Assembly (NCBI GenBank): GCA_937943605.1 | Contig: CALEAW010000015.1 | Span: forward strand, 1 to 29,593 | Direction: 5' to 3' | Origin: an uncultured Sutterella sp. | GTDB taxonomy: Bacteria > Pseudomonadota > Gammaproteobacteria > Burkholderiales > Burkholderiaceae_F | Length of the DNA: 29,593 bases | Shown: piece after piece, positions 8,073 to 15,717 of the stretch | How the letters are laid out: the number at the start of each line of letters is the position of its first letter | Position numbering within the stretch: position 1 is the stretch's first letter | Program-made: the position numbers and the translations under genes | The notes under the pieces: generated by a model | Database searches by the model: none | The model's input: only the letters and a program-made list of their open reading frames with translations | Told to the model about the DNA's origin: nothing

Positions 8073-8765
8073 ATGACCGGTTTTGCACCTAAATACGATC
8101 TTTTTGTGTTCGACTGGGATGGCACCGTCATGGATACCACGGCGCTGATTGCTAAAGGTATTCAACATGCCGCCAGAGAAATGGGCTATACCGTGCCGAC
8201 CTTTGAAGACGCGTGTGGCGTCATTGGCTTAGATTGGCGTAGCGCTATTTTGAAAGTGGTGCCTGAGTGCCCAGAACATGAACACGATCGCTTTGGTGAG
8301 ATTTATCGCGCTTGGTATATTCCGCATGAAGCCGATGTGATTTTGTTTCCTGGCATGCGTGAACTCATTACGGGTCTTCAAGCGCGAGGCCTTCACACAG
8401 CAATTGCGACTGGCAAAAGCCGTGAAGGCTTGCGCCGCGTCTTTTCCCGTACGGGGCTTGAACCCTACTTTGAAACGACGCAGACGGCTTCTGAGTGTTT
8501 GCCTAAACCCAATAGCGAAATGCTCGAAAAAATCGAGATTGAATTAGGCGTGCCCCCAGAACGTACAGTCATGATTGGCGACACGACGCATGACGTGATC
8601 ATGGCTAAGCGCTTTGGTTGCGACGTGGCTGCGATGACGTATGGTGCGTCAACGTTAGACGACTTAGTGGCCTCTGAACCCACGGTCTTATGTGATGATG
8701 TGAAGGCTTTGGCCGCCTTCTTAGGGGTTTCTGACTTGGTGAAGGACGTCGACTTTACGCGTTAA
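8073..8765 (+). CDS. HAD-IA family hydrolase, phosphoglycolate phosphatase-like
   Basis: A soluble 230-residue haloacid-dehalogenase-fold phosphatase. Motif I is FDWDGTVMDT, with nucleophile D14 and general acid D16. Motif II is the Thr in AIATGKSREG, motif III the Lys in LPKPNSE, and motif IV is MIGDTTHDVIMA with the metal-binding acids. A helical cap between motifs I and II gives the Gph-like (IA) class. Related genes next to rluC in betaproteobacteria are usually annotated Gph-like, but the true substrate, a small phosphoester, is not defined by sequence. It begins 5 bases after rluC, with GGGAGA at the end of rluC serving as ribosome site. A strong terminator follows. Confidence 0.88.
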   Translation: MTGFAPKYDLFVFDWDGTVMDTTALIAKGIQHAAREMGYTVPTFEDACGVIGLDWRSAILKVVPECPEHEHDRFGEIYRAWYIPHEADVILFPGMRELITGLQARGLHTAIATGKSREGLRRVFSRTGLEPYFETTQTASECLPKPNSEMLEKIEIELGVPPERTVMIGDTTHDVIMAKRFGCDVAAMTYGASTLDDLVASEPTVLCDDVKALAAFLGVSDLVKDVDFTR

Positions 8766-8791
8766 GTGTTGTCTAGCGGACGCCAAACAAC

Positions 8792-8830
8792 ATCAGCGTG
8801 CACCGTTGTGGTAGCACGCTGATATTTTAT
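8792..8830 (+). terminator. Terminator between convergent HAD and sbcC genes
   Basis: ATCAGCGTGC (8792-8801) pairs perfectly with GCACGCTGAT (8814-8823) across a 12-base loop and is followed by ATTTTAT. The reverse direction has a weaker GTTGTTT tail, so it may also serve sbcC. Confidence 0.75.
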
Positions 8831-8847
8831 GGTTTAAGCGTTTGTTG

Positions 8848-11800
8848 TTAATTCGCTTCGAGTTTACGAACGCCTGGTCCCGACAAGACGCTGCGACCGC
8901 TGCCAGGTCGCCCTGTCACAACGATTTGCGCGTCGATACGATCACGAATGCTCTTGACGTGCGAAATGAGACCAATGAGTTTGCCGCTCGACTTTTGTAG
9001 GGTCTCTAACGCATAGAGTGCCTTATCAAGGGTTTGCTCGTCCAAGGTCCCAAAGCCTTCGTCTAAGAACAGTGTGTCGACACGTAAGTGTTCACCACCC
9101 ATTCGTGAGAGTCCCAGGGCTAATGACAAACTCACCATAAAGGTTTCGCCACCCGAGAGGTTTTGCGAGGTTCGCACAATCGCGCCCATGTCTTTATCGA
9201 GCACGTTCAGCGCTAAGCCAGACGTGCCGCCCGTCAACAATTGGTAGCGAGAGGTCATGGTCTTCATGGCATCGTTGGCGAGTTTTAACAAAACGCGGAA
9301 CGTGACTTTTTGTGCGGCTGTACGGAATTTCTTGCCGTCGTGGCTCCCAATCATCTCGTTAAGGATGCTCCACTGATTGACAATGGCCTTTTGGGCTTCA
9401 ATTTCGCGCTGTGCGTCCGCGACCTTTAGGCGACGTTGATCGTCCGCTTGCAATTGACTGTTGGTTTCAATTTCAAGGCGTTGCGCTTTGGTGTGCGCGT
9501 CACTGGCCGCTTCCCATTCGACTTTTAAGGCTTCAGTTGTGAGGGCGGAGAGTGCTTTGCTGGCCTCTTGGGCATGTTCACGTTGGGTGGTTTCTAACCC
9601 ACCTTTTGCGGTGGCGTGCGCAAGACGCAAGTGTTCAGCCTTCATTTCAATCGCTTCTATTTGCGTGTCAGGCAAATGGGCGGCTAAGACGCTTGTCCAA
9701 TCGTCAAAGCCTGAAGCCGCGAGCGACGCCTTGAAGGTTTCTTCTTGCTTTGTCGCCTCTTCGGTCAAGACGGTCAAACTTTGGGTTGTCGACGCAATCG
9801 TGGCTTTGAGGCTTGCCATCTGCGTATCTGCTTTTTGTAAGGCTGCTTGCGCCTTTGTCCACGCTTGATGCGCAGCTTGGATGGCCGTTTCGAGCAACTG
9901 GCGCTTTTCGTCAGGCTTGGTACCACCAAAGCGACGAAGACGTTCGTTTCTGACGTCACTTTCGATCTTACTTTGTGCGTTCGTGGCATCTGTCGCTTGA
10001 GTGACTTGCGCCTTAGCGTTTTCAAGTGCCGTTTCGCACTGCGCTAAGGTGGCTTTGAGTGTCGATAACGTACGCTCTTGTTGTTCGAGTTTGGCGATGA
10101 GTTCACGACGGACTTTGACGCGATCGGCAAGATGCTGACAGAGGGCCGGGAGGTCAAGATCTGGGCACGACGGGATTTGGGCTCGCGCGGCTTTTTCGTC
10201 GGCCTTTTCTTTGGTCGATGCGGCAATGCAGTCCTTTAAGCGTTCTGCACGCGCCAACAGCTGCGCATTTTCTTTTTCTAAGGCAATCGCTTTGTCGTGG
10301 GCTGCGGTTTGTTGTGCTTCGAGGGCGAGTTTGGCCTTACGTTCAGCGTCTTGGGCGCGGCGTAACGTAGCCTGTGCCTCAGCATAAGTATTGGTCCACG
10401 TGGCCAACGACGCTTGCGTCTCGGTGAGCTTCGCTAAATGCTTAGCGGCATCCGTACGCATCAAGACCGTGAGTCCCGGGTATTGGGCTTCAACGGCCGC
10501 AATCGCGCTGGCAATTTGTGTCTTGAGGGTTTGAACGTTAGGGTGTCCTGTGGTTTGCCACCAAGCAGCGACTGTGGGATCTGTGGCTGTATCCGTTAAA
10601 CGCACTTCGCTGTCAGTCACCGTTGCCTCAAGCGCTAGATAGTTGTTGAGGTGACGTGCCTGGGCGATTTCGTCACTGAGCGTACGCATGCGTTCTAGCG
10701 TCGAGGCATAGCTATTCCCAGCACTCAAGGCGTTAAGTGTGTTGTCCGCTTCAAGTGTCGCGTGCTGACACGTGGCATAGGTGGTCTTTGCAGCTTCAAC
10801 CTGTTGGTTTAAGGTTTCGACATCCTTTTTTAAGCGTGCCACGACTTCTTCACTTTGCGTTTTGGCTTTGGCGTGCTCGCGGTATTGCTGACGAAGGTGC
10901 TCAAGGTTTTCTCGAGCGCGATTTAAAAGCGCCAAAGGCCCTTCGAGGAGTTCGTCTCCGGTCGTCTTTTGGGCGTCGACCTGAAGTTGTGCCACCGTGG
11001 CTTCAAGCGTTTTGTATTTGGCTTGGGTTTGTGTGTGGGTAGCTGATGAAGCCTGAAGCTGGGCTTTTGCGAGCGCTTCACCTTCTTTTAAACCTTTGAG
11101 TGTATTGGCGAGTGTGGCTAGGCGCGCGTCGAGCGTGAGCATCGCTTGATAATCAGGCTCAAATGCTTCACGCGCTGCTTTGGCACGTTGATGGTTTTCT
11201 GAGGCTGCTGAAAGCGCTCCTTGAAACTGCGGATAGTATTCGGTGAGCGTTGCGAGCTGTTGGTTGAGTTGGGCTAAGTGCGCTTGAGTGCTTTGCGCTT
11301 TTTGCAAGGTCGCGTCTAAAACCTGATGGTCTTGATAGGGACGCATCGCTTGGCGCCCCGAGGTCGCACGTTGACGCTGGGGTTCAAAGGCGGTGATTTG
11401 GGCTTCCGTTGCACGCACTTCGGCTTCTTTTTGCGTGACGGCACGTGTCAAGGCATCCAAACGCTCACGCCAACGGTAGGCTGTTTCGAGTGTTTGGGCT
11501 TGAGCTTTTAAGCCTGGCAACTGCTTTTGGAGGTCGGCGAGCGTGGCGCTCAATGCTTCGCGTACCGATTCGTCCAAGAGTTGCATTCCTTCAAGACGAG
11601 TTTGCAACGCTTTAAGGTGTTCGTTTTCGAGTTTATAGCGATTGAAGATCCCGATACTGATCTCGGTATAGATGTCCGTCCCTGTGATTTTTTCGAGTAA
11701 GTTCGCGCGTTCGTCTTCGTTGGCCTTTAAAAAGTTGGCAAAAGCGCCTTGAGCGAGCAAAACTGAGCGCGTGAAAATCTCAAAGGTCATGTGCGTGACT

Positions 11801-12234
11801 TCTTGCACTTTCTTGACCCACTCGTTCTTTTTGGTCGCAATGACTTCGCCTTCTTCGTCGTCAGGGCGTGCGTAACGAATAAGTTCGACTTCGTCGTCAG
11901 AGAGTTTGCCCGTACGCTTCGTGCGACGTGACCAACGAGAGAGATATTCGATGCCGTCAGACTCAAAGCGAACGCGTGCTTCGGTCATCTTTTCGCCTTT
12001 CGTCAGCACAGGACACGCGTCATCACCTTCGAGTTTGCTTGTTGCATCGCGTAGTCGTGGTGTTGTGGCATAAAGCGCTAGAGAAACAGCATCCAAAATG
12101 GTACTTTTACCGGCGCCCGTCGGTCCAATAATGGCAAAGAGGGGGCTACGCTTAAAGTCGGCATGGGTAAAGTCAATTTCCCAAGTGCCGGCAAGCGAAT
12201 TGATATTCGTAAAACGGAGTTTCAAGAGTCGCAT
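8848..12234 (-). CDS. sbcC: Nuclease SbcCD subunit C (SMC-like ATPase)
   Basis: SbcC is the Rad50-like partner of SbcD. The complex uses ATP to open hairpins and blocked double-strand ends. The protein has 1128 residues. Walker A is GPTGAGKST (37-45). The signature LSGGETFMVSLSLALGLS and Walker B LFLDEGFGTLDE lie in the last ~130 residues. Between them are some 800 residues of Ala/Gln/Glu/Lys-rich heptad sequence, a long antiparallel coiled coil. The apex normally carries a CPxC zinc hook. None is present: the nearest candidate is C690 followed by C699 in SCPDLDLPALC, a CX8C spacing, and no CxxC occurs anywhere in the protein. The gene starts three bases after the sbcD stop, so the two are surely translated from one transcript. 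Confidence 0.95.
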   Translation of the reverse strand: MRLLKLRFTNINSLAGTWEIDFTHADFKRSPLFAIIGPTGAGKSTILDAVSLALYATTPRLRDATSKLEGDDACPVLTKGEKMTEARVRFESDGIEYLSRWSRRTKRTGKLSDDEVELIRYARPDDEEGEVIATKKNEWVKKVQEVTHMTFEIFTRSVLLAQGAFANFLKANEDERANLLEKITGTDIYTEISIGIFNRYKLENEHLKALQTRLEGMQLLDESVREALSATLADLQKQLPGLKAQAQTLETAYRWRERLDALTRAVTQKEAEVRATEAQITAFEPQRQRATSGRQAMRPYQDHQVLDATLQKAQSTQAHLAQLNQQLATLTEYYPQFQGALSAASENHQRAKAAREAFEPDYQAMLTLDARLATLANTLKGLKEGEALAKAQLQASSATHTQTQAKYKTLEATVAQLQVDAQKTTGDELLEGPLALLNRARENLEHLRQQYREHAKAKTQSEEVVARLKKDVETLNQQVEAAKTTYATCQHATLEADNTLNALSAGNSYASTLERMRTLSDEIAQARHLNNYLALEATVTDSEVRLTDTATDPTVAAWWQTTGHPNVQTLKTQIASAIAAVEAQYPGLTVLMRTDAAKHLAKLTETQASLATWTNTYAEAQATLRRAQDAERKAKLALEAQQTAAHDKAIALEKENAQLLARAERLKDCIAASTKEKADEKAARAQIPSCPDLDLPALCQHLADRVKVRRELIAKLEQQERTLSTLKATLAQCETALENAKAQVTQATDATNAQSKIESDVRNERLRRFGGTKPDEKRQLLETAIQAAHQAWTKAQAALQKADTQMASLKATIASTTQSLTVLTEEATKQEETFKASLAASGFDDWTSVLAAHLPDTQIEAIEMKAEHLRLAHATAKGGLETTQREHAQEASKALSALTTEALKVEWEAASDAHTKAQRLEIETNSQLQADDQRRLKVADAQREIEAQKAIVNQWSILNEMIGSHDGKKFRTAAQKVTFRVLLKLANDAMKTMTSRYQLLTGGTSGLALNVLDKDMGAIVRTSQNLSGGETFMVSLSLALGLSRMGGEHLRVDTLFLDEGFGTLDEQTLDKALYALETLQKSSGKLIGLISHVKSIRDRIDAQIVVTGRPGSGRSVLSGPGVRKLEAN

Positions 12235-12237
12235 CGC

Positions 12238-13530
12238 TTAGAGGTCCTTCTGGGTTTCGTTGTGTTTGGCTGGCGTCGTTTCGTCAGCTGGGTGACGCTT
12301 GATGTGCACTTCGTCGACGATCTCATGGAATAAGTTTGCGAGGAGGTCAAAGCGCGCTTCGGCCGTCGTGTCATCTTCGCTGTGTTCACGCAAGTAGGCC
12401 TTAAACACCGCATCGGGCGTGAGGTCTGAAAGGTCTGGTGCTTCTTCGTTGGCTTGCGCGTAACGTGCGGCTAAGGTCTCGTTACGAACGGCCGTGACAA
12501 TGACCCCATGGGCTTCGCCATACAGGGTGAGTTCGTTAGAGAGGTCAGGGAGGCATTCGTTAGACGTAAGCGTGGCTTCGACAAAGGGCATGGCATAGGT
12601 TTGCCCCGCCTGGTCGATCCCCGCTTTGAGGTCTTCAAACGTGCCTTTAATCTGTACAAACTGACGAGGTTGTTTGACAGGCAAGGTTTCAATCGACATG
12701 GTGCCCTTCTCATCAAACGTCACTTCGACAATGTGATGGTAATAAGCCATGTGTGAGTAGGAGAGGGCAACGGGCGAGCCGCTATAGCGCATGGGTACAT
12801 TGGATTTGACGACTTGACCATGATGAATGTGACCTAAGGCCACATAGTCCCAACCGTCACCAAAGGCATCGGCAGTGACATTACGCAAAGTGCCAACATA
12901 GACGCTATCGTTATGTTCAACAGGGTCGCTATTGGGTTTCAGTTTGGAGCCCGTAACAAAGAGATGCCCCATGGCGATCATGGGGACGCGAGTCCCTTGG
13001 AGTTCATCCATGAGGAGGCTATGCACTGCGTCGTAGTGTGTACGTACGCCAGACGCAAAGCGTTGCGCGCGATCCGCGTCCGTGTCATCCATGGTGCCAC
13101 GACGAACATCTCCTTCTCTCAAATAGGGAACCGCCGCTACAGCCAAATAAGGGGTGCCGTCTTCATCGCGCAAAACAAAGTTTTGAGTTTCGGCCGTGTC
13201 GCCAGCGACATAACAACGTAAGGTTTCAAGGAGCGCACGAGGGGCTTCTAAAAAGCGTTGAGAGTCATGGTTGCCTGCCGTCACAATCGTGGCACGCACC
13301 GATGTGCCTTCAAGCGAACGCATAAAGTCGTAATAGAGGCGCTGAGCACTATTAGCGGGCATGGACGTATCAAAAACGTCACCTGCAATCAACAAAACGT
13401 CTGGTTTGCGATCGGCAATCATCGCTAATAGATCGTTGAAGAACTGATGAAAGTCTTCAGTGCGATCAATGTTGCCGAGTCCTTTGCCGATATGCCAGTC
13501 GGCCGAATGAAAGATGCGTAATGGTTTCAA
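12238..13530 (-). CDS. sbcD: Nuclease SbcCD subunit D (Mre11-like)
   Basis: SbcD is the manganese-dependent phosphoesterase that cuts DNA in the SbcCD complex. The protein has 430 residues. The metallophosphatase motifs are in order: HSADWHIG (D11, H13), IAGDVFDT, TAGNHDSQR and ALGHIHHG. The C-terminal part contains the capping and SbcC-binding regions. The frame begins with TTG at 13530 (MKPLRIFHSADWH, as in the family), preceded by GGAG eight bases upstream. No in-frame ATG lies near the conserved start, so initiation at TTG is likely and would keep expression low. It leads the sbcDC operon. Confidence 0.95.
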   Translation of the reverse strand: MKPLRIFHSADWHIGKGLGNIDRTEDFHQFFNDLLAMIADRKPDVLLIAGDVFDTSMPANSAQRLYYDFMRSLEGTSVRATIVTAGNHDSQRFLEAPRALLETLRCYVAGDTAETQNFVLRDEDGTPYLAVAAVPYLREGDVRRGTMDDTDADRAQRFASGVRTHYDAVHSLLMDELQGTRVPMIAMGHLFVTGSKLKPNSDPVEHNDSVYVGTLRNVTADAFGDGWDYVALGHIHHGQVVKSNVPMRYSGSPVALSYSHMAYYHHIVEVTFDEKGTMSIETLPVKQPRQFVQIKGTFEDLKAGIDQAGQTYAMPFVEATLTSNECLPDLSNELTLYGEAHGVIVTAVRNETLAARYAQANEEAPDLSDLTPDAVFKAYLREHSEDDTTAEARFDLLANLFHEIVDEVHIKRHPADETTPAKHNETQKDL

Positions 13531-13563
13531 AATGATCTCTCCAAACGAGTGGTTGAGATCATT

Positions 13564-13596
13564 ATGACAAAGGCCGCGACAATCGGTGTCGCGGCC
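13564..13596 (-). terminator. Terminator of the flavoprotein gene
   Basis: GGCCGCGAC (13572-13580) pairs with GTCGCGGCC (13588-13596) across seven bases. On the minus strand the stem is followed by TTTGTCAT, a short T-tract. It lies about 30 bases past the flavoprotein stop and upstream of sbcD. Confidence 0.7.
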
Positions 13597-13625
13597 AAAT
13601 AGTCGAGAACAAGTTTAGCGTTAGT

Positions 13626-15230
13626 TTAAGGCGTCGTGGTTTGTGTCAATCGCGCTTTAGCGGGCGTATTGAAGGTGGGCTTAGACTTATTGCTCGAAGG
13701 CTTGGCATGGGCTTTGGCCCATTGTGCTGCTTCACGACCAGCCACGCGGCCAAACACCAAGGCGGTTGTGAGCCCAGTGCCCTCAAGTCGGCTTTGTCCT
13801 AAAATGCCGCCCGTGACTTCGCCTGCTGCATAAAGACCAGGAATAGCACCTTGCTTCGTGAGGACACGCGTATCCGTATCGACTTTGACGCCACCTAAAG
13901 AGGTATGAATCCCAGGACGGACGCTGACGGCATAAAGGGGCGAATGATTCAAGCGGCTCGTCATTAAGCTGCGCTTGAAGTCCCCGTCTTTATCTAATTC
14001 GACAAAGTTACGGTAGCGCTGCATCGTGTCACGAAGTTTTTCGGCGGGCACACGAATGCCGCGAGCGAGTTCAACTTCGGTGTTGCCACGAATGAAATAT
14101 CCCGAACGTGCGTAGCTCGCTAAGACGGGCATGCTATCCAAAAGGGTTTGGTCAAAAATGAGCCAGGCACGACCATGATTCTTGGTTTGAATTTGGTTTG
14201 CGAGGTCTGGCGAGAGTTCGTCGGCGAAACGCTCCCCTTGATCATTGACGAGGATGGCACCGTTGACGCGAGCCTGACGAGGAATGACAAGGCCCGAGAA
14301 GGGTAACGTCGTCGGATGAATCGTGACAGCATTCATATTGACGGTTTCTGCCCCCAGGGTTTCAGCCATGCGAATACCGTCACCCGTGGCTGCTGGCGAA
14401 TTGGTGCTTTGAAGCCCTTCGGAATTTTCGATATACGTGGTAACCATGCTCTCGTTGGCACAAAAACCACCCGTTGCAATAATGACGGCCGGGGCTTTGA
14501 GGTGACGACGTTGACCGGCGGCGTTTTCAATCACCACACCATTGACTTGGCCATTTTCGTTGAGGGCAATGCTCTGAACAGATGAATGGGTCTGGATGGG
14601 AATATGATGGCTGTCCACCCCATGTAAGAGGGCTTTGATGACTTCTTCACCGATATAGCCGCCGTTAGCTGGCTGAATGCCGCGACGCGAAATCGAGCCG
14701 TCGTCCTCTTCTGCTCGGCAGCTCGCTTTCAAGTTTTGGTCACGTGTCATACAGAATGACTGCAAATTGGCACCAAACGAACGCAACCATTCCACCGTGT
14801 CGCCAGATTCAGTGACGACCTTTTTCATAAGGTTCGCATCAAGCGTACGGCCACCCTCGCGAATCATGTCGGATTCAAGACGTTCAGCTTCAAGACGGTT
14901 GTCTTTAGGAATACCAAGCATAAAGCTCGCTGCTAAGACCGTATTGCCACCAATAAAGGGCATTTTTTCGACCACGATCACTTTGGCACCATTTTCAGCG
15001 GCAGAGACGGCTGAACTTAAACCTGCGCCCCCAGCTCCAATCACAATGACGTCAAAGTTGGTGGCGTCATGAGCTTGAGTAGCATCGGTCGAGGTGGCAA
15101 AAGCGGCAGTGTTCACGAAGCACGCAAGACCAAGACCCGCAACAAGCCCAACGGCTTGACGACCGACGTGCGTCATTCTTTGCGCGAAATGGGAACGAAA
15201 CGATGTTTGACCAAATCGAGGGAAATGCAT
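13626..15230 (-). CDS. Exported FAD-dependent reductase, flavocytochrome c/fumarate reductase family
   Basis: A 534-residue flavoprotein. The N-terminus has a basic stretch, the hydrophobic core VGLVAGLGLACFV and a likely signal-peptidase site after AAFA, so it should act in the periplasm. The mature part begins with the FAD fold DVIVIGAGGAGLSSA and ends with VTGGILGQSRLEGTGLTTA. There is no CxxCH haem motif, so electrons must come from a separate cytochrome or quinol dehydrogenase, none of which is adjacent. From memory of the Shewanella Fcc3 sequence, the active site differs at key places: the TEAVR segment is PRQAR here and HHTMGG is HTSLGG, while IHPT, GERF and the C-terminal Arg are kept. 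An enoate other than fumarate is therefore plausible. The start is uncertain: ATG at 15230 or 15176, neither with a clear ribosome site. It is divergent from the formate dehydrogenase operon. Confidence 0.85.
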   Translation of the reverse strand: MHFPRFGQTSFRSHFAQRMTHVGRQAVGLVAGLGLACFVNTAAFATSTDATQAHDATNFDVIVIGAGGAGLSSAVSAAENGAKVIVVEKMPFIGGNTVLAASFMLGIPKDNRLEAERLESDMIREGGRTLDANLMKKVVTESGDTVEWLRSFGANLQSFCMTRDQNLKASCRAEEDDGSISRRGIQPANGGYIGEEVIKALLHGVDSHHIPIQTHSSVQSIALNENGQVNGVVIENAAGQRRHLKAPAVIIATGGFCANESMVTTYIENSEGLQSTNSPAATGDGIRMAETLGAETVNMNAVTIHPTTLPFSGLVIPRQARVNGAILVNDQGERFADELSPDLANQIQTKNHGRAWLIFDQTLLDSMPVLASYARSGYFIRGNTEVELARGIRVPAEKLRDTMQRYRNFVELDKDGDFKRSLMTSRLNHSPLYAVSVRPGIHTSLGGVKVDTDTRVLTKQGAIPGLYAAGEVTGGILGQSRLEGTGLTTALVFGRVAGREAAQWAKAHAKPSSNKSKPTFNTPAKARLTQTTTP

Positions 15231-15385
15231 AGTGAGGGCTTGTGGGTGGAAGACAAAAAGGGTGGAAATGGTGGTTTACGAGAGGGTCTCTCGGGTTTTC
15301 CCGTACTGAAAGGATAGCAAACTTTAAGCCTTCAGATGAGGTTTATTTACAACAAATGCGAGAAGAAAGTAAAGAGTTGAGTGGA

Positions 15386-15403
15386 ATCCCATAAATATGG
15401 GAT
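15386..15403. promoter_or_regulatory. Palindromic operator candidate
   Basis: A perfect inverted repeat of two 8-base arms with an AA centre. A near copy (13 of 16 positions) lies at 22671-22686 upstream of the DAACS transporter. This is consistent with a shared dimeric regulator, whose identity is unknown. Confidence 0.4.
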
Positions 15404-15465
15404 GGGAGAGTTCTCTAAAAAATGTGGTCGCTATTCATCAGATGAATAGCGAAGGAGGTCGAACA

Positions 15466-15516
15466 ATGTGGAAATTGTTGTGCTTTAGCTACAACGGTTT
15501 ACCTCTTTGGGGATAG
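15466..15516 (+). CDS. Putative 16-residue leader peptide
   Basis: The ORF encodes MWKLLCFSYNGLPLWG and stop. It is preceded by AAGGAGGT (15452-15459), a near-perfect Shine-Dalgarno sequence six bases from the ATG and stronger than that of most genes in this window. A 9-bp hairpin (15430-15450) sits directly in front of the ribosome site. It lies about 200 bases upstream of fdnG. It could be a regulatory leader peptide or a chance frame; there is no run of a single amino acid that would suggest classical attenuation. Confidence 0.35.
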   Translation: MWKLLCFSYNGLPLWG

Positions 15517-15717
15517 AAGGTTTAGGTACGAAGGTTGATTAATAGGACTTTACCTTAATGCGTAAGAAGGGTTGTCAGGTGTTTTCAAGAGAGGCACACT
15601 CACCTTGCGACGACAGAGCCTCCTGTCGAAACAAGATACCCGTCGAGCTCGTTGACCGTTCAGATGTCAGGTCCCCAATCGACGGCACAACAACAACTTT
15701 CAATGAAGGATCCCCCC

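Larger units (their letters stand above)
15231..15717. other. Intergenic regulatory region between flavoprotein gene and fdnG
   Basis: 487 bases between divergent genes. It holds palindrome ATCCCATAAATATGGGAT (15386-15403), a 9-bp hairpin GCTATTCAT/ATGAATAGC (15430-15450), a short ORF with strong ribosome site (15466-15516), and a 6-bp hairpin CGACAG/CTGTCG (15611-15628). I looked for a molybdenum-cofactor riboswitch and for FNR boxes and could not support either. No clear -35/-10 pair stands out. Confidence 0.5.

Noticed and set aside
15558..15717. Upstream extension of fdnG and a separate frame starting at 15558
   Set aside because: The Tat signal begins exactly at the ATG at 15718, which has the only good ribosome site. 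The 15558 frame overlaps fdnG out of frame and lacks a Shine-Dalgarno.
15231..15717. Molybdenum-cofactor riboswitch upstream of fdnG
   Set aside because: A reasonable expectation for this operon, but I could not assemble the conserved multi-stem core; only simple hairpins are present. A covariance-model scan would settle it.
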